Assembly: GCA_030620995.1 (NCBI GenBank)
Contig: JAUXIK010000024.1
Span: 1-37,918, forward strand
Direction of reading: 5' to 3'
DNA from: Candidatus Aegiribacteria sp.
GTDB lineage: Bacteria > Fermentibacterota > Fermentibacteria > Fermentibacterales > JCC-6
Length of the DNA stretch: 37,918 nt
Part shown: positions 1 through 7,647 of the stretch, one piece after another
How the letters are laid out: each line of letters starts with the position of its first letter
Position numbering within the stretch: position 1 is the stretch's first letter
The notes under the pieces: model-generated
The model's input: the letters and a program-made list of their open reading frames with translations, nothing else
Told to the model about the DNA's origin: nothing
Databases searched by the model: none
Translations under genes and position numbers: made by a program

Positions 1-174
1 ATGACTTGTTCAGATGTAACGTTTCTCATATATCTACTCCTTAAGATCAGAACATTAACCTAATATTCCTTCTTGTCTATTAGCATCAAAGGACTGACCT
101 TATAATACATAGATCGAAAACCATGTCAACAGGAAGACAGCGAGTTCAGGAGTCATACAAATCCAGGAGGCGGG
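1..174. other. Gene-free window edge
   Basis: I see no convincing coding frame, RNA gene or terminator here. The stretch is AT-rich and lies downstream of the minus-strand GIY-YIG-like gene. The gene that would follow is outside the window. Confidence 0.4.
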
Positions 175-825
175 TCAATGACCACCCAGAACGGTGTGAC
201 CCTTTGCTCTGAAATCTTCAGCGAGGTCTCGCTCAAGTTCGAGTGATTCAAGCAGAGGCATTGGATTGTAGAATTCGTAAAGATCCGGACGGAGTTTCAC
301 GCATTTCCCCTTGAGATGCCTTCCACCTTTTTTCTGTCCTTCGCCTGTATGATGTTCCTGAAATCTCTCCTCCGGACTTCTTCTTGTCTGTCCTACATAC
401 AGGCACACCTTTGAAGATCTGGCGTTCGGATTGTTCCTTATGACATCTCTGTGTTTTCTGACAGAAGGATCAAGTTCGATAACGTAAACGGAACTGTCCA
501 GTTTGGGAGGTTTGTTGATAACTGTCCAGCCTTCATGCCTTAATTGCCGGATCAGTGCTCTTTCGAGTCTCAGACCGACCTCGAGTTTTGACCTGACTCC
601 GTCGCTCTCATATTCAGTCGTGTAGCCTTTGAGAATTGAACGTTTATTCTTGAAACGGCATTTCCGGAATATCTGTCCCGGCTGTTTAATTCCTGAGATT
701 CTTCCAACCCTGACACATCTCCTGGCCGGGTCCCGCTCCGGATTGAGTTCTTTGACACCGGAAGTATTCAATGCTGCATCTCTGAGAACGGCAACATAGA
801 TGAAACTCTTCGTAACTGCGGACAC
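175..825 (-). CDS. Tandem GIY-YIG-like protein
   Basis: This 216-residue protein appears to be two copies of one GIY-YIG-like fold. The second copy (about residues 113-216) has VYVIEL, then CLYVGQTRRSPEERFQEH, then a helix LELERDLAEDFRAKG. The first copy (about 8-106) has FIYVAV, a degenerate CVRVGRIS, and the matching helix RLERALIRQLRHEG, spaced 104-110 residues earlier. I chose the GTG at 823-825 because it sits just after the stop of the upstream DUF1028 gene and just before the first repeat. An ATG at 940-942 is possible but would run far into that gene. GIY-YIG domains are usually small nucleases; the first copy has lost the second Tyr, so at most one site looks active. The substrate is unknown. 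It is Arg/Lys-rich, which fits nucleic-acid binding. Confidence 0.6.
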   Translation of the reverse strand: MSAVTKSFIYVAVLRDAALNTSGVKELNPERDPARRCVRVGRISGIKQPGQIFRKCRFKNKRSILKGYTTEYESDGVRSKLEVGLRLERALIRQLRHEGWTVINKPPKLDSSVYVIELDPSVRKHRDVIRNNPNARSSKVCLYVGQTRRSPEERFQEHHTGEGQKKGGRHLKGKCVKLRPDLYEFYNPMPLLESLELERDLAEDFRAKGHTVLGGH

Positions 826-832
826 GATAGTT

Positions 833-1879
833 TTATTCTTCCAGAGCAGCTCTGAACCTGGACAGCTGTGACTGATAGAACCCGTTGTCAGGATCCAGTT
901 CGAGAGCTCTGAGTTCCCATTCCACTGCAGATCCGGCATCACCGCTGCGGAAAAGAGCTTCAGCCAGTGTATCCATGATGTTGTGATCTTCTGGAGCCAG
1001 CTCCAGGGCCTGCTCCGCTAAGGCGACAGCCCTCTCCGGCTGCAATCCTCTCTCGGCAAGTGTCCAGGCGTAGTAGTTGAGAACCTGAGGATCCGGCTCC
1101 GTATTCTGGAGGCTTCTCTCCATGATCTCGAGAGCCCATTGAGTTTCGAGTTCAGTTCCGGCATCAAGATATACCGGGAAAACTTTGTATTCTTCCCATA
1201 TACCATAGAGTCTTATCAGTTCCGAGACAGGATCCTCATGATCTGAAACACAGATATCAATGAACCTGTCAGAACAGCCCTGATGCCCGCTGTTCTCTCT
1301 GACAACGAGAATGGCCGCTGACTGTTTTCCCCTGCTGTCACCGCCGGCATTTTCACCAGCCTGAAGAGCGGCAAGAAGTCGGACAGCAAGAGATCCTTCA
1401 GTAAGAAGGAACGTGCTTTCCATATCAAGAATGACGTCCTCCCCTGTCAGGATGTTTCCCTGAATAGCGTATCCGCTTCCGGTAACCCCTCCGGACCAGC
1501 TGAAGGTCTCATTCCCTGTGAATGAAACCGCTCCTCCGCTGATATCGACAATTCCAAGCTGACGAACTTCTCTTTCCGGATCCGCATTGAGCAGACTGTC
1601 CATTACAGCACTTGCCGAAAGTACTTCACGAAGGAGATCAAGACCATCAGGTCCGAAAGACTGGTTGACCAGTGCCTGAGTAGCGATCGCGCCGGTTCCA
1701 GCCTCAGCCCACGGAACATCATGACCTACAAAAGGAACACAGGATGCCACGGCTACACCTAATTCACCCGTATTAGGATCGAACGCGACTATCGAGAAAG
1801 TTGACGTCCATCCGGCGTGATCCACAGTCACCGGCACGATTCCGGTAATTACAAGCATTGCCGTGAGTAAAGGTATCAT
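833..1879 (-). CDS. Secreted DUF1028 protein with TPR tail
   Basis: Residues 1-22 form a hydrophobic signal peptide. From residue 27 the start of the DUF1028 family is clear (TFSIVAFDPNTGELGVAVAS, then VPWAEAGTGAIATQ). This family has an Ntn-hydrolase-like fold; its reaction is not established. The last 82 residues (about 267-348) carry TPR-type helices (ALELAPEDHN, ALELDPDNG), so this is a DUF1028 domain fused to a short protein-interaction tail. The ATG at 1877-1879 is preceded by AAGGGAG at a normal distance. It follows the PIN toxin gene on the same strand after 58 bases. It is likely exported to the periplasm or outside. Family assignment is secure, function is not. Confidence 0.75.
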   Translation of the reverse strand: MIPLLTAMLVITGIVPVTVDHAGWTSTFSIVAFDPNTGELGVAVASCVPFVGHDVPWAEAGTGAIATQALVNQSFGPDGLDLLREVLSASAVMDSLLNADPEREVRQLGIVDISGGAVSFTGNETFSWSGGVTGSGYAIQGNILTGEDVILDMESTFLLTEGSLAVRLLAALQAGENAGGDSRGKQSAAILVVRENSGHQGCSDRFIDICVSDHEDPVSELIRLYGIWEEYKVFPVYLDAGTELETQWALEIMERSLQNTEPDPQVLNYYAWTLAERGLQPERAVALAEQALELAPEDHNIMDTLAEALFRSGDAGSAVEWELRALELDPDNGFYQSQLSRFRAALEE

Positions 1880-1937
1880 CCGTTGGCTCCCTTCTTTATC
1901 GCTACGAATCAGCGTTGAGTTTACGAATCCGTTGAAT

Positions 1938-2348
1938 TCAATTGATACTCAGGTATTTCATCAGAAAATCTGCAGGAGGCATTATTTGAATTCCGCGATA
2001 TCCCGATACATCCAAAAGGTGCTTGTCTCCGGTAACTATTACACCAGCAGAACCTCCAAGGGCTGCTGCAACGAATTTATCATCATCAGGATCTTTACAG
2101 ATATCCGTATCCAGCTCGATAGATTCCACAAGAACTCCACGAGTAACAATAAGAGTAGCAATCTCCGTTGTATTCACACCTGGATAACGAATTCCAAAGC
2201 GATGTAGTACATCAACATATTCTGCTAGAGTTTCCTCAGTAATGATAAACTCAAGTTTTCGATCTCGCCATGCGTCCAGAATAAATCCAGGTTTACCACC
2301 AAAGAAGACAGCAGATATAAGTACGTTGGTGTCAACTACGATTCGCAT
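1938..2348 (-). CDS. PIN-domain toxin (VapC-like)
   Basis: This 136-residue PIN-domain protein belongs to the group annotated as putative toxin-antitoxin PIN-family toxin. The acidic residues of a metal-dependent RNase are visible: Asp6 in VVDTNVLIS, a Glu in ITEETLAEY, Asp residues in the KDPDDDKFVAAAL stretch and Asp in IVTGDKHLL. Its ATG (2346-2348) overlaps the end of the AbrB-like gene by 13 bases, the usual antitoxin-first, translationally coupled arrangement. The RNA target cannot be read from the sequence. The frame looks intact. Confidence 0.85.
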   Translation of the reverse strand: MRIVVDTNVLISAVFFGGKPGFILDAWRDRKLEFIITEETLAEYVDVLHRFGIRYPGVNTTEIATLIVTRGVLVESIELDTDICKDPDDDKFVAAALGGSAGVIVTGDKHLLDVSGYRGIQIMPPADFLMKYLSIN

Positions 2349-2608
2349 TTCTCAGATCTGACTTCTCGAATGATATCCTGCAGATCCTTTTGTTCAATTC
2401 CTGCTTTACTTACTGCCCGTCTGGCTCGCATGATTATCTCATCGAACTCATCTACCGATGGAGGAGTAATTGTTTTCAGTACCACAACATCTCCCTCACC
2501 CAGAACAACAAATCTGGTTCCGGTTTTCAGGTGAAGAGCTTTTCTGATTTCCTCGGGAATGACTATTTGACCTTTTGATGACATCCTGGTTGTTGCTACA
2601 TTACTCAT
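2336..2608 (-). CDS. AbrB/MazE-family antitoxin
   Basis: This 90-residue protein has a swapped-hairpin AbrB domain in its first half: RMSSKGQIVIPEEIRKAL followed by GTRFVVLGEGDVVVLK. The C-terminal half is charged and helical, as expected for a segment that wraps around and neutralises the partner toxin. It overlaps the PIN toxin gene by 13 bases and is transcribed first. In this family the antitoxin binds its own promoter as a dimer. A perfect inverted repeat touching the -10 box upstream (2637-2650) is the likely operator. Confidence 0.85.
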   Translation of the reverse strand: MSNVATTRMSSKGQIVIPEEIRKALHLKTGTRFVVLGEGDVVVLKTITPPSVDEFDEIIMRARRAVSKAGIEQKDLQDIIREVRSEKCES

Positions 2609-2636
2609 TCTTTTCCAATCATCTATGAGTATATCG

Positions 2637-2650
2637 TCTTACCAGTAAGA
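2637..2650. promoter_or_regulatory. Probable autoregulatory operator of the toxin-antitoxin pair
   Basis: TCTTAC-CA-GTAAGA is a perfect inverted repeat with 6-base arms. It touches the edge of the -10 box and covers the expected transcription start. Position and symmetry fit binding by the AbrB-like dimer. The binding itself is inferred. Confidence 0.5.
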
Positions 2651-2678
2651 TTATATAACAGGCTCATGCGCTAGTCAA
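2650..2678 (-). promoter_or_regulatory. Sigma-70-type promoter of the AbrB/PIN pair
   Basis: Read on the minus strand there is TTGACT (2678-2673), a 17-base spacer and TATAAT (2655-2650), about 40 bases before the antitoxin ATG. This is the clearest promoter in the window. It is close to the housekeeping consensus with ideal spacing. Confidence 0.75.
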
Positions 2679-2701
2679 GTATTTCTAAGAGCAAACATCT
2701 G

Positions 2702-3736
2702 TTACAGTTCTGTAGCGGGTCCGATATCGTTGAGGAACGCGACAAGCAGATCTATCGCGCACCGGACATCATGCCTGTGAATGACAGCCACAGGACTGTG
2801 ACCGTATCGAGTGGGTATGGAAAGACATGTGGAATGCGCGCCGGGTCCGAATCTCTGCATGCTGGAAGTATCTGTTCCGCCACGAACAAGGATTTCCATC
2901 TGATGGTCGATGTTATTCTGTTCAGCGAGTTTTCTCATGTATTCCACAAGAGAAGTGGAGCATATTACACTGGCATCCATCTGTTTGATGGCAACACCTT
3001 TGCCAAGTTCAGCGATTCTCATTCTTGCCGGATATTCCGGTGTGTCTCCCGAGCCGGTGATATCAACCGCTATGCCGATATCAGGTTTTATCGTCTGTGC
3101 GGCGACCGCTGAACCCCGAAGCCCCACTTCTTCCTGCGCCGTTCCAACCGCGTAGACATCTATAGCGGGATTGTTGTATTTCTTCATGGCTTCTATGATG
3201 ATGTACGCTCCAATTCGGTCATCGAATGCTTTAGCTACATAACAATCACCAAATTCGCGAAAGGATGTGTCCATCGAGACCCAGTCACCGCGTCCCACCA
3301 TTTCCTTTACTCTTTCTCCAGGCAGACCAAAATCAAGGTACAGCTTGTCTTTCTCGGCTGTGGTGTTGCGCTGCTTGACCGTTGGTTCCCATCTTCGATT
3401 CATCACGGCGGTAAGTACGCCGCTGTTTCTGGTGTGAACACGGACAGTATGCCCCATGATGTTCGCGGAATCCCATCCGCCGACGGGTACAACTGACGCG
3501 AAACCTTTTTTATCGATGTTGTTTACAAGGAAACCGATCTCATCAATGTGACCCGCAAGCATTATTTTCAAACGTGAATCTCCATCCGTACCCGATTTGA
3601 ACGCTATGATATTTTTCATTGCGTCTGATGAAAAACTATCAACATGATCTTTAAGGGCTTCTCGGAACAGTACTGCTATCTCGTCTTCGTGACCCGATAT
3701 ACCGTCTGCTTCACACATCTTTTTCAGGAGATCCAT
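2702..3736 (-). CDS. M42-family metallo-aminopeptidase
   Basis: This 344-residue protein is a complete M42 (FrvX/endoglucanase-M-like) peptidase, a two-metal cytosolic aminopeptidase that forms large tetrahedral assemblies. Metal and catalytic motifs are present in order: AGHIDEIGFLV, AFDDRIGAYI, AQEEVGLRG with the Glu pair, AVDITGSGDTP, and the C-terminal RYGHSPVAVIHRHD. I start it at the ATG at 3734-3736, where AAAGGA lies 8 bases upstream. A TTG at 3752-3754 would overlap that ribosome-binding site. It is last in the spt-acyltransferase-alaS-caspase-like run and follows the caspase-like gene by 45 bases. Its job is probably peptide turnover, with no special tie to its neighbours visible. 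Confidence 0.88.
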   Translation of the reverse strand: MDLLKKMCEADGISGHEDEIAVLFREALKDHVDSFSSDAMKNIIAFKSGTDGDSRLKIMLAGHIDEIGFLVNNIDKKGFASVVPVGGWDSANIMGHTVRVHTRNSGVLTAVMNRRWEPTVKQRNTTAEKDKLYLDFGLPGERVKEMVGRGDWVSMDTSFREFGDCYVAKAFDDRIGAYIIIEAMKKYNNPAIDVYAVGTAQEEVGLRGSAVAAQTIKPDIGIAVDITGSGDTPEYPARMRIAELGKGVAIKQMDASVICSTSLVEYMRKLAEQNNIDHQMEILVRGGTDTSSMQRFGPGAHSTCLSIPTRYGHSPVAVIHRHDVRCAIDLLVAFLNDIGPATEL

Positions 3737-3781
3737 TCCATTCGATCCTTTCAAATCAGCAACATAGAATATTCGGGTTCA

Positions 3782-4705
3782 TCAGAGTGTAACCCACGAA
3801 AATCCAGCTTTTTCCATCCATCTGGTGGACGATTCACCAGCAAAATCAATATCTTCGATTACGCTGTTCGCGGCATCAACCGGCGCAAGTCCATTCTCCA
3901 GTATTTGATTAAGATAGTATATCTCGATAACGCCGCTGGCTCCCCAGTCAACGCTCTGCGTATACCCTGATACCAGAAATCCCTCAGGCCAGTTTCTCCT
4001 GGATGAGACTATAGCATCCGGAGTCCGTCCAGCCATTATTTCGCAGCAGCTGAAATGAATCATGGCAAGATTTCTGCACGGTTCGAGAGCATCGATCCAT
4101 TCGTGTGAAGACACTGTACCTGAAGAAAGCTCGATTCCAGCTGAGGTACCATGCGAAGCTATCACAAGGTAAAGATTCCCTGGTAATCCTGAGGATTCAA
4201 GACAGAACGCTGAAAGGTCATCTACATCATGAATGAATCTGTGTCTTACACTCACACCTGGAACCCTGGCAAACCAGGACGCAAGCATCTCGCCAAAGGA
4301 GTACTCCTCCTCTGTCATGGAAACCTGCCATTCGGATTCCAGTATTACCAGCCAGTTTGATGACGCTACTCCGGAACCGGCTCTGAAGCCTTCCCAGTCA
4401 AACCACTGCCTTGTGCCGTCCGGTCTCCACTTTCCGGTAAAATATATGGAGTCATCAGAGAGCTCGAACCATCCCTCACCGGAAGCGGACAGTTCAGTAT
4501 AGGTAAAAACCAGTCGGCCATCAGCCCCTACTTCTCCCTCTATTGTAGAATATCCTTCGAAATTGTAGTGACCGTTTACAGAAGAACCATCCTGACGAAG
4601 GAAGAGTGTGCCATAAGTCGTCTCCCAGGTTCCTGAGAAATCGGTAATATCTCCTGTTGCCGCGGAATAGAAGACAGTCAGGAGTATCAACGGAAACATT
4701 CTCAT
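3782..4705 (-). CDS. Secreted caspase-like protein (putative)
   Basis: Residues 1-18 are a signal peptide. Residues about 20-108 look like a small beta-rich domain with repeated Gly-Thr-Trp and Gly-Lys-Trp motifs (FSGTWETTYGTLFL, YFTGKWRPDGT). The rest resembles the caspase/CHAT (clan CD) core: a strand ending in His (LYLVIASHGTSAG, His185), then a second strand ending in Cys (AMIHFSCCEIMAG, Cys220/Cys221), then VSGYTQSVDWGAS as in the usual segment after the Cys. This His-Cys spacing suggests a cysteine protease, but the assignment rests on motifs alone. Its ATG overlaps the alaS stop (ATGA), so it is co-translated with alaS although it is exported. Natural substrate unknown. Confidence 0.5.
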   Translation of the reverse strand: MRMFPLILLTVFYSAATGDITDFSGTWETTYGTLFLRQDGSSVNGHYNFEGYSTIEGEVGADGRLVFTYTELSASGEGWFELSDDSIYFTGKWRPDGTRQWFDWEGFRAGSGVASSNWLVILESEWQVSMTEEEYSFGEMLASWFARVPGVSVRHRFIHDVDDLSAFCLESSGLPGNLYLVIASHGTSAGIELSSGTVSSHEWIDALEPCRNLAMIHFSCCEIMAGRTPDAIVSSRRNWPEGFLVSGYTQSVDWGASGVIEIYYLNQILENGLAPVDAANSVIEDIDFAGESSTRWMEKAGFSWVTL

Positions 4706-6489
4706 TCAAGCACCGCCCTTATCCTTCTTACACCTCTGGAAGAACTCATTTCCTTCGCGATTCTGAACTTCCCTAGTTCTCCGATACTGGTAACATGGGG
4801 ACCGCCACATATTTCAATTGAGTAGTCTCCAATCATGTATACTTTTACTTTCTCACCGTATTTGCTGCGGAATAAACCGATCGCACCTTTTTCAAGAGCT
4901 TCCTCAAGTTCCATTTCCACGCAATTTACAGTGAGGTCAGAGGCAATCATCTCATTTACTTTCTTCTCAACAGCAGCCTTCTCCTCAGCAGTCATAGCTG
5001 CTGGGTGACTGAAGTCGAATCTCAGTCTCTTTTCCGTGATGTTGCTTCCCTTCTGCTCCACATGTTTTCCAAGAACATCGCGGAGAGCCTGGTGCAGAAG
5101 GTGAGTAGCAGTATGCAGCTTTGTTACCATTTCGCTGTTGTCGGCAAGACCGCCTTTGAATTTGTTCTCGCTTCCCTGTCTGGAAAGCTCTCTATGTTTT
5201 TCAAATGCCTTGCTGTAGCCACTCATGTCAACGGTCATGCCATGTTCCGCTGCCATCTCAGCTGTGAACTCCACCGGAAATCCGTAGGTGTCATACAATC
5301 TGAATGCGATTCTTCCAGGAATGGTTTTTGCAGGATTCTTCAGAAGATTGGGCAGCAATTTATCAAATTCACGCAATCCTGCCTGCAATGTCTTCTCGAA
5401 ACGCGATTCTTCCGCTGACAGTTCATCCAGTATGAATCTCCTGTTCCTGGCAAGTTCATCATGAGCGGAAGCTTCCGTTTCTATTACAACCTCTGCAAGC
5501 CTGTGAGTGAACGGTTCATCAATCCCGAGCTTTCTGCCATGCCTTATCGCGAGCCTGATCAATCTTCTCAGAACGTATCCCCTGTCGAGATTTGAGGGCG
5601 GTACTCCCTGATCATCGCCAAGTATGTGAGTGGCCGTTCTGATATGATCTGAAACAACCCGGAGAGACCTTGTGGTTTCGCTGTCAGGCTGTGAACCGAT
5701 ACCCGCGAACTTCTTCAGAAAACCGAATAAAGGCTGGAATTCGGGAATATCAAAGACTGTATCAGAACCGTTAATCATGGCTATGGTTCTTTCCACACCC
5801 ATGCCGGTATCGACATTCTTCTGTTCAAGCGGAACGTACCTGCCGTCTTCTGTTCGGCGGTACTGCATGAAGACATCGTTCCATATTTCGAAATACTTCC
5901 CGCAGCCGCATCCCGGTCTGCATTCCGGACAACATGGAGTTCTGCCTGTATCTATGAATATCTCGGTATCAGGGCCGCACGGGCCTGTATTCCCTGTCGG
6001 ACCCCACCAGTTATCCTTCCGTCCCATGAAGTATATCCTGTCGCGAGGAATGCCGGTTTCCTCCCAGATAGCGGCTGCCTCTTCATCAGGAGGTACCTGA
6101 TCATCACCTTCGAATACAGTGACATGAAGCTGATCCGGATTGAACCCAAGCCATTCTCCGGATGTCAGGAATTCATAGCTCCATTCAATCGCTTCACGCT
6201 TGAAGTAATCGCCCAGAGACCAGTTACCGAGCATCTCAAAGAAAGTCAGGTGAGTAGAATCGCCCACTTCATCGATATCTCCCGTGCGCACACACTTCTG
6301 GACATCAACCAGCCTCCGGCCGGCTGGATGCTTCTCGCCGAGGAGAAACGGTACGAGTGGCTGCATACCGGCAGGTGTATAGAGTATTGTGGAATCGTTT
6401 TCAGGAATCAGTGATGAACCCTGAATAACGGCATGACCTCTTTCTCTGAAAAAAGCGATATAGAGCTGTTTCAATTCATCTGAAGTCAT
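4702..6489 (-). CDS. alaS: Alanyl-tRNA synthetase, short form
   Basis: The protein charges tRNA-Ala. At 595 residues it is much shorter than the roughly 875 of E. coli AlaRS. The catalytic domain is complete (SLIPENDSTILYTPAGM, FFEMLGNWSLGDYFK) and so is the editing domain, with zinc ligands His459, His463, Cys561 and His565 (HTATH and CGGPH). The frame ends soon after the editing domain (ending RRIRAVLE), so the C-Ala dimerisation/tRNA-elbow domain is absent. A Cys cluster (186, 187, 190, 194, 196) inside the catalytic domain precedes CGKYFEIWNDVF and may bind zinc. Short AlaRS is also known in spirochaetes such as Borrelia, so this is a natural form and not a truncation. The ATG has AAGGAAAAG upstream; the gene follows the acyltransferase by 20 bases. 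Confidence 0.92.
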   Translation of the reverse strand: MTSDELKQLYIAFFRERGHAVIQGSSLIPENDSTILYTPAGMQPLVPFLLGEKHPAGRRLVDVQKCVRTGDIDEVGDSTHLTFFEMLGNWSLGDYFKREAIEWSYEFLTSGEWLGFNPDQLHVTVFEGDDQVPPDEEAAAIWEETGIPRDRIYFMGRKDNWWGPTGNTGPCGPDTEIFIDTGRTPCCPECRPGCGCGKYFEIWNDVFMQYRRTEDGRYVPLEQKNVDTGMGVERTIAMINGSDTVFDIPEFQPLFGFLKKFAGIGSQPDSETTRSLRVVSDHIRTATHILGDDQGVPPSNLDRGYVLRRLIRLAIRHGRKLGIDEPFTHRLAEVVIETEASAHDELARNRRFILDELSAEESRFEKTLQAGLREFDKLLPNLLKNPAKTIPGRIAFRLYDTYGFPVEFTAEMAAEHGMTVDMSGYSKAFEKHRELSRQGSENKFKGGLADNSEMVTKLHTATHLLHQALRDVLGKHVEQKGSNITEKRLRFDFSHPAAMTAEEKAAVEKKVNEMIASDLTVNCVEMELEEALEKGAIGLFRSKYGEKVKVYMIGDYSIEICGGPHVTSIGELGKFRIAKEMSSSRGVRRIRAVLE

Positions 6490-6509
6490 TCTTTTCCTTA
6501 AATATCAGT

Positions 6510-7634
6510 TTAGACGGTCTTTTGAAATATTCTGTAAGTTCGATACTGATCGGCATTAAGATCTTTCTCAAGTATTTTTCTCATGGAGTTATTGTTCTCG
6601 AGTATCCATGACATCTCCCCCCGACCCATATTCTTCTCACTGCTGGCTTCTATGATTCTATGTATAAGCAGTGCTTCAATTCCCCGTCCGCGAAATGCCT
6701 TCCGGACACCAAGCAGGAGCACTCTGACCTGGTTGATCTTCGTTCGGAATAGAGGAACCTTCAACGCGAATACAGCGCGGATGAGACTGCCGTTCGCTCT
6801 GGCAAATGCCTGATTCGCATCCGGAAGCGCAATGGCAAAAGCAACCGGATTACCGTCAATCTCAACAATCGGGCCAAGCTCTGGAAGCATTATCATCTTG
6901 AGCTCATCAGCCATCATGTCGAGCTCCCTCTTGCTCATAGGCACAAATCCCCAGTTGTCGTGCCAGCACTCATTGTAAATATCCATGATTACCGGCACTT
7001 CACGGTGAATATTCTTCACGCAGAAATCCCTGATCTTAATACCGTGCCTTTTTACTACGAGATCAGCGATACGGGAAAACCTGGAGTAATCGGTTTTATC
7101 TGAATCAAGGTAATAAGCCAGGAGATCCTTAACCTTCAGATATCCATTATTTTCAAGAACATCTGCATACCACCGGGGGTTGTACGGCATCATTATCAGA
7201 GGCCTGGAGTTGAAACCCTTTACAAGCAGACCGCATTCCTCGTTTGTGGAGAAGTTCGTCGGCCCTCTGACTGAATCCATACCTGCTTCTTGAAGCCTTC
7301 TTTCAGCTTCATCAAGAAGCAGCTTGAACAGACCGGTATTCTCCTCACTCTCAAGGAACCCGAAAAAGCCGGTCTTCTCATTATGGTATTCGTTATGTGT
7401 ATGGTTTACTATTACAGCGATACGTCCTGCCACGCTCCCCTGATCATTCCGGGCCAGCAGAAGAGTTACATCTCCATGTTCGTGGAAAGGATGTTTCTTT
7501 TTATTGAAAAGTTCTTTCTGAAAGAACCTGATCGGTGGAACCCAGTTAGAATCATCCCTGTATAATCTGAATGGCAGATCGATAAACTCTTTGAGTTGAT
7601 TCCTGCTGGTTACTTCCTCGATTGTGAAGGACAT
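6510..7634 (-). CDS. GNAT-type N-acyltransferase, candidate bacterial ceramide synthase
   Basis: This 374-residue protein belongs to the YghO-like GNAT group. Family marks are DSNWVPPIRF, the long VNHTHNEYHNEKTGFFGFLE motif, RGPTNFSTNEECGLLV, IMMPYNPRWY, and a second GNAT half with GVRKAFRGRGIEALLI as acyl-CoA (or acyl-ACP) loop. In Caulobacter a GNAT-type acyltransferase (bCerS) N-acylates 3-ketosphinganine made by serine palmitoyltransferase. This gene starts 13 bases after the spt-like gene, with a strong GGGAGGT before its ATG, so the two are co-expressed. I infer the same reaction here. The family alone would only support 'N-acyltransferase'. The protein is likely cytosolic or bound to the inner membrane surface. 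Confidence 0.6.
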   Translation of the reverse strand: MSFTIEEVTSRNQLKEFIDLPFRLYRDDSNWVPPIRFFQKELFNKKKHPFHEHGDVTLLLARNDQGSVAGRIAVIVNHTHNEYHNEKTGFFGFLESEENTGLFKLLLDEAERRLQEAGMDSVRGPTNFSTNEECGLLVKGFNSRPLIMMPYNPRWYADVLENNGYLKVKDLLAYYLDSDKTDYSRFSRIADLVVKRHGIKIRDFCVKNIHREVPVIMDIYNECWHDNWGFVPMSKRELDMMADELKMIMLPELGPIVEIDGNPVAFAIALPDANQAFARANGSLIRAVFALKVPLFRTKINQVRVLLLGVRKAFRGRGIEALLIHRIIEASSEKNMGRGEMSWILENNNSMRKILEKDLNADQYRTYRIFQKTV

Positions 7635-7647
7635 CGAACCTCCCGGA

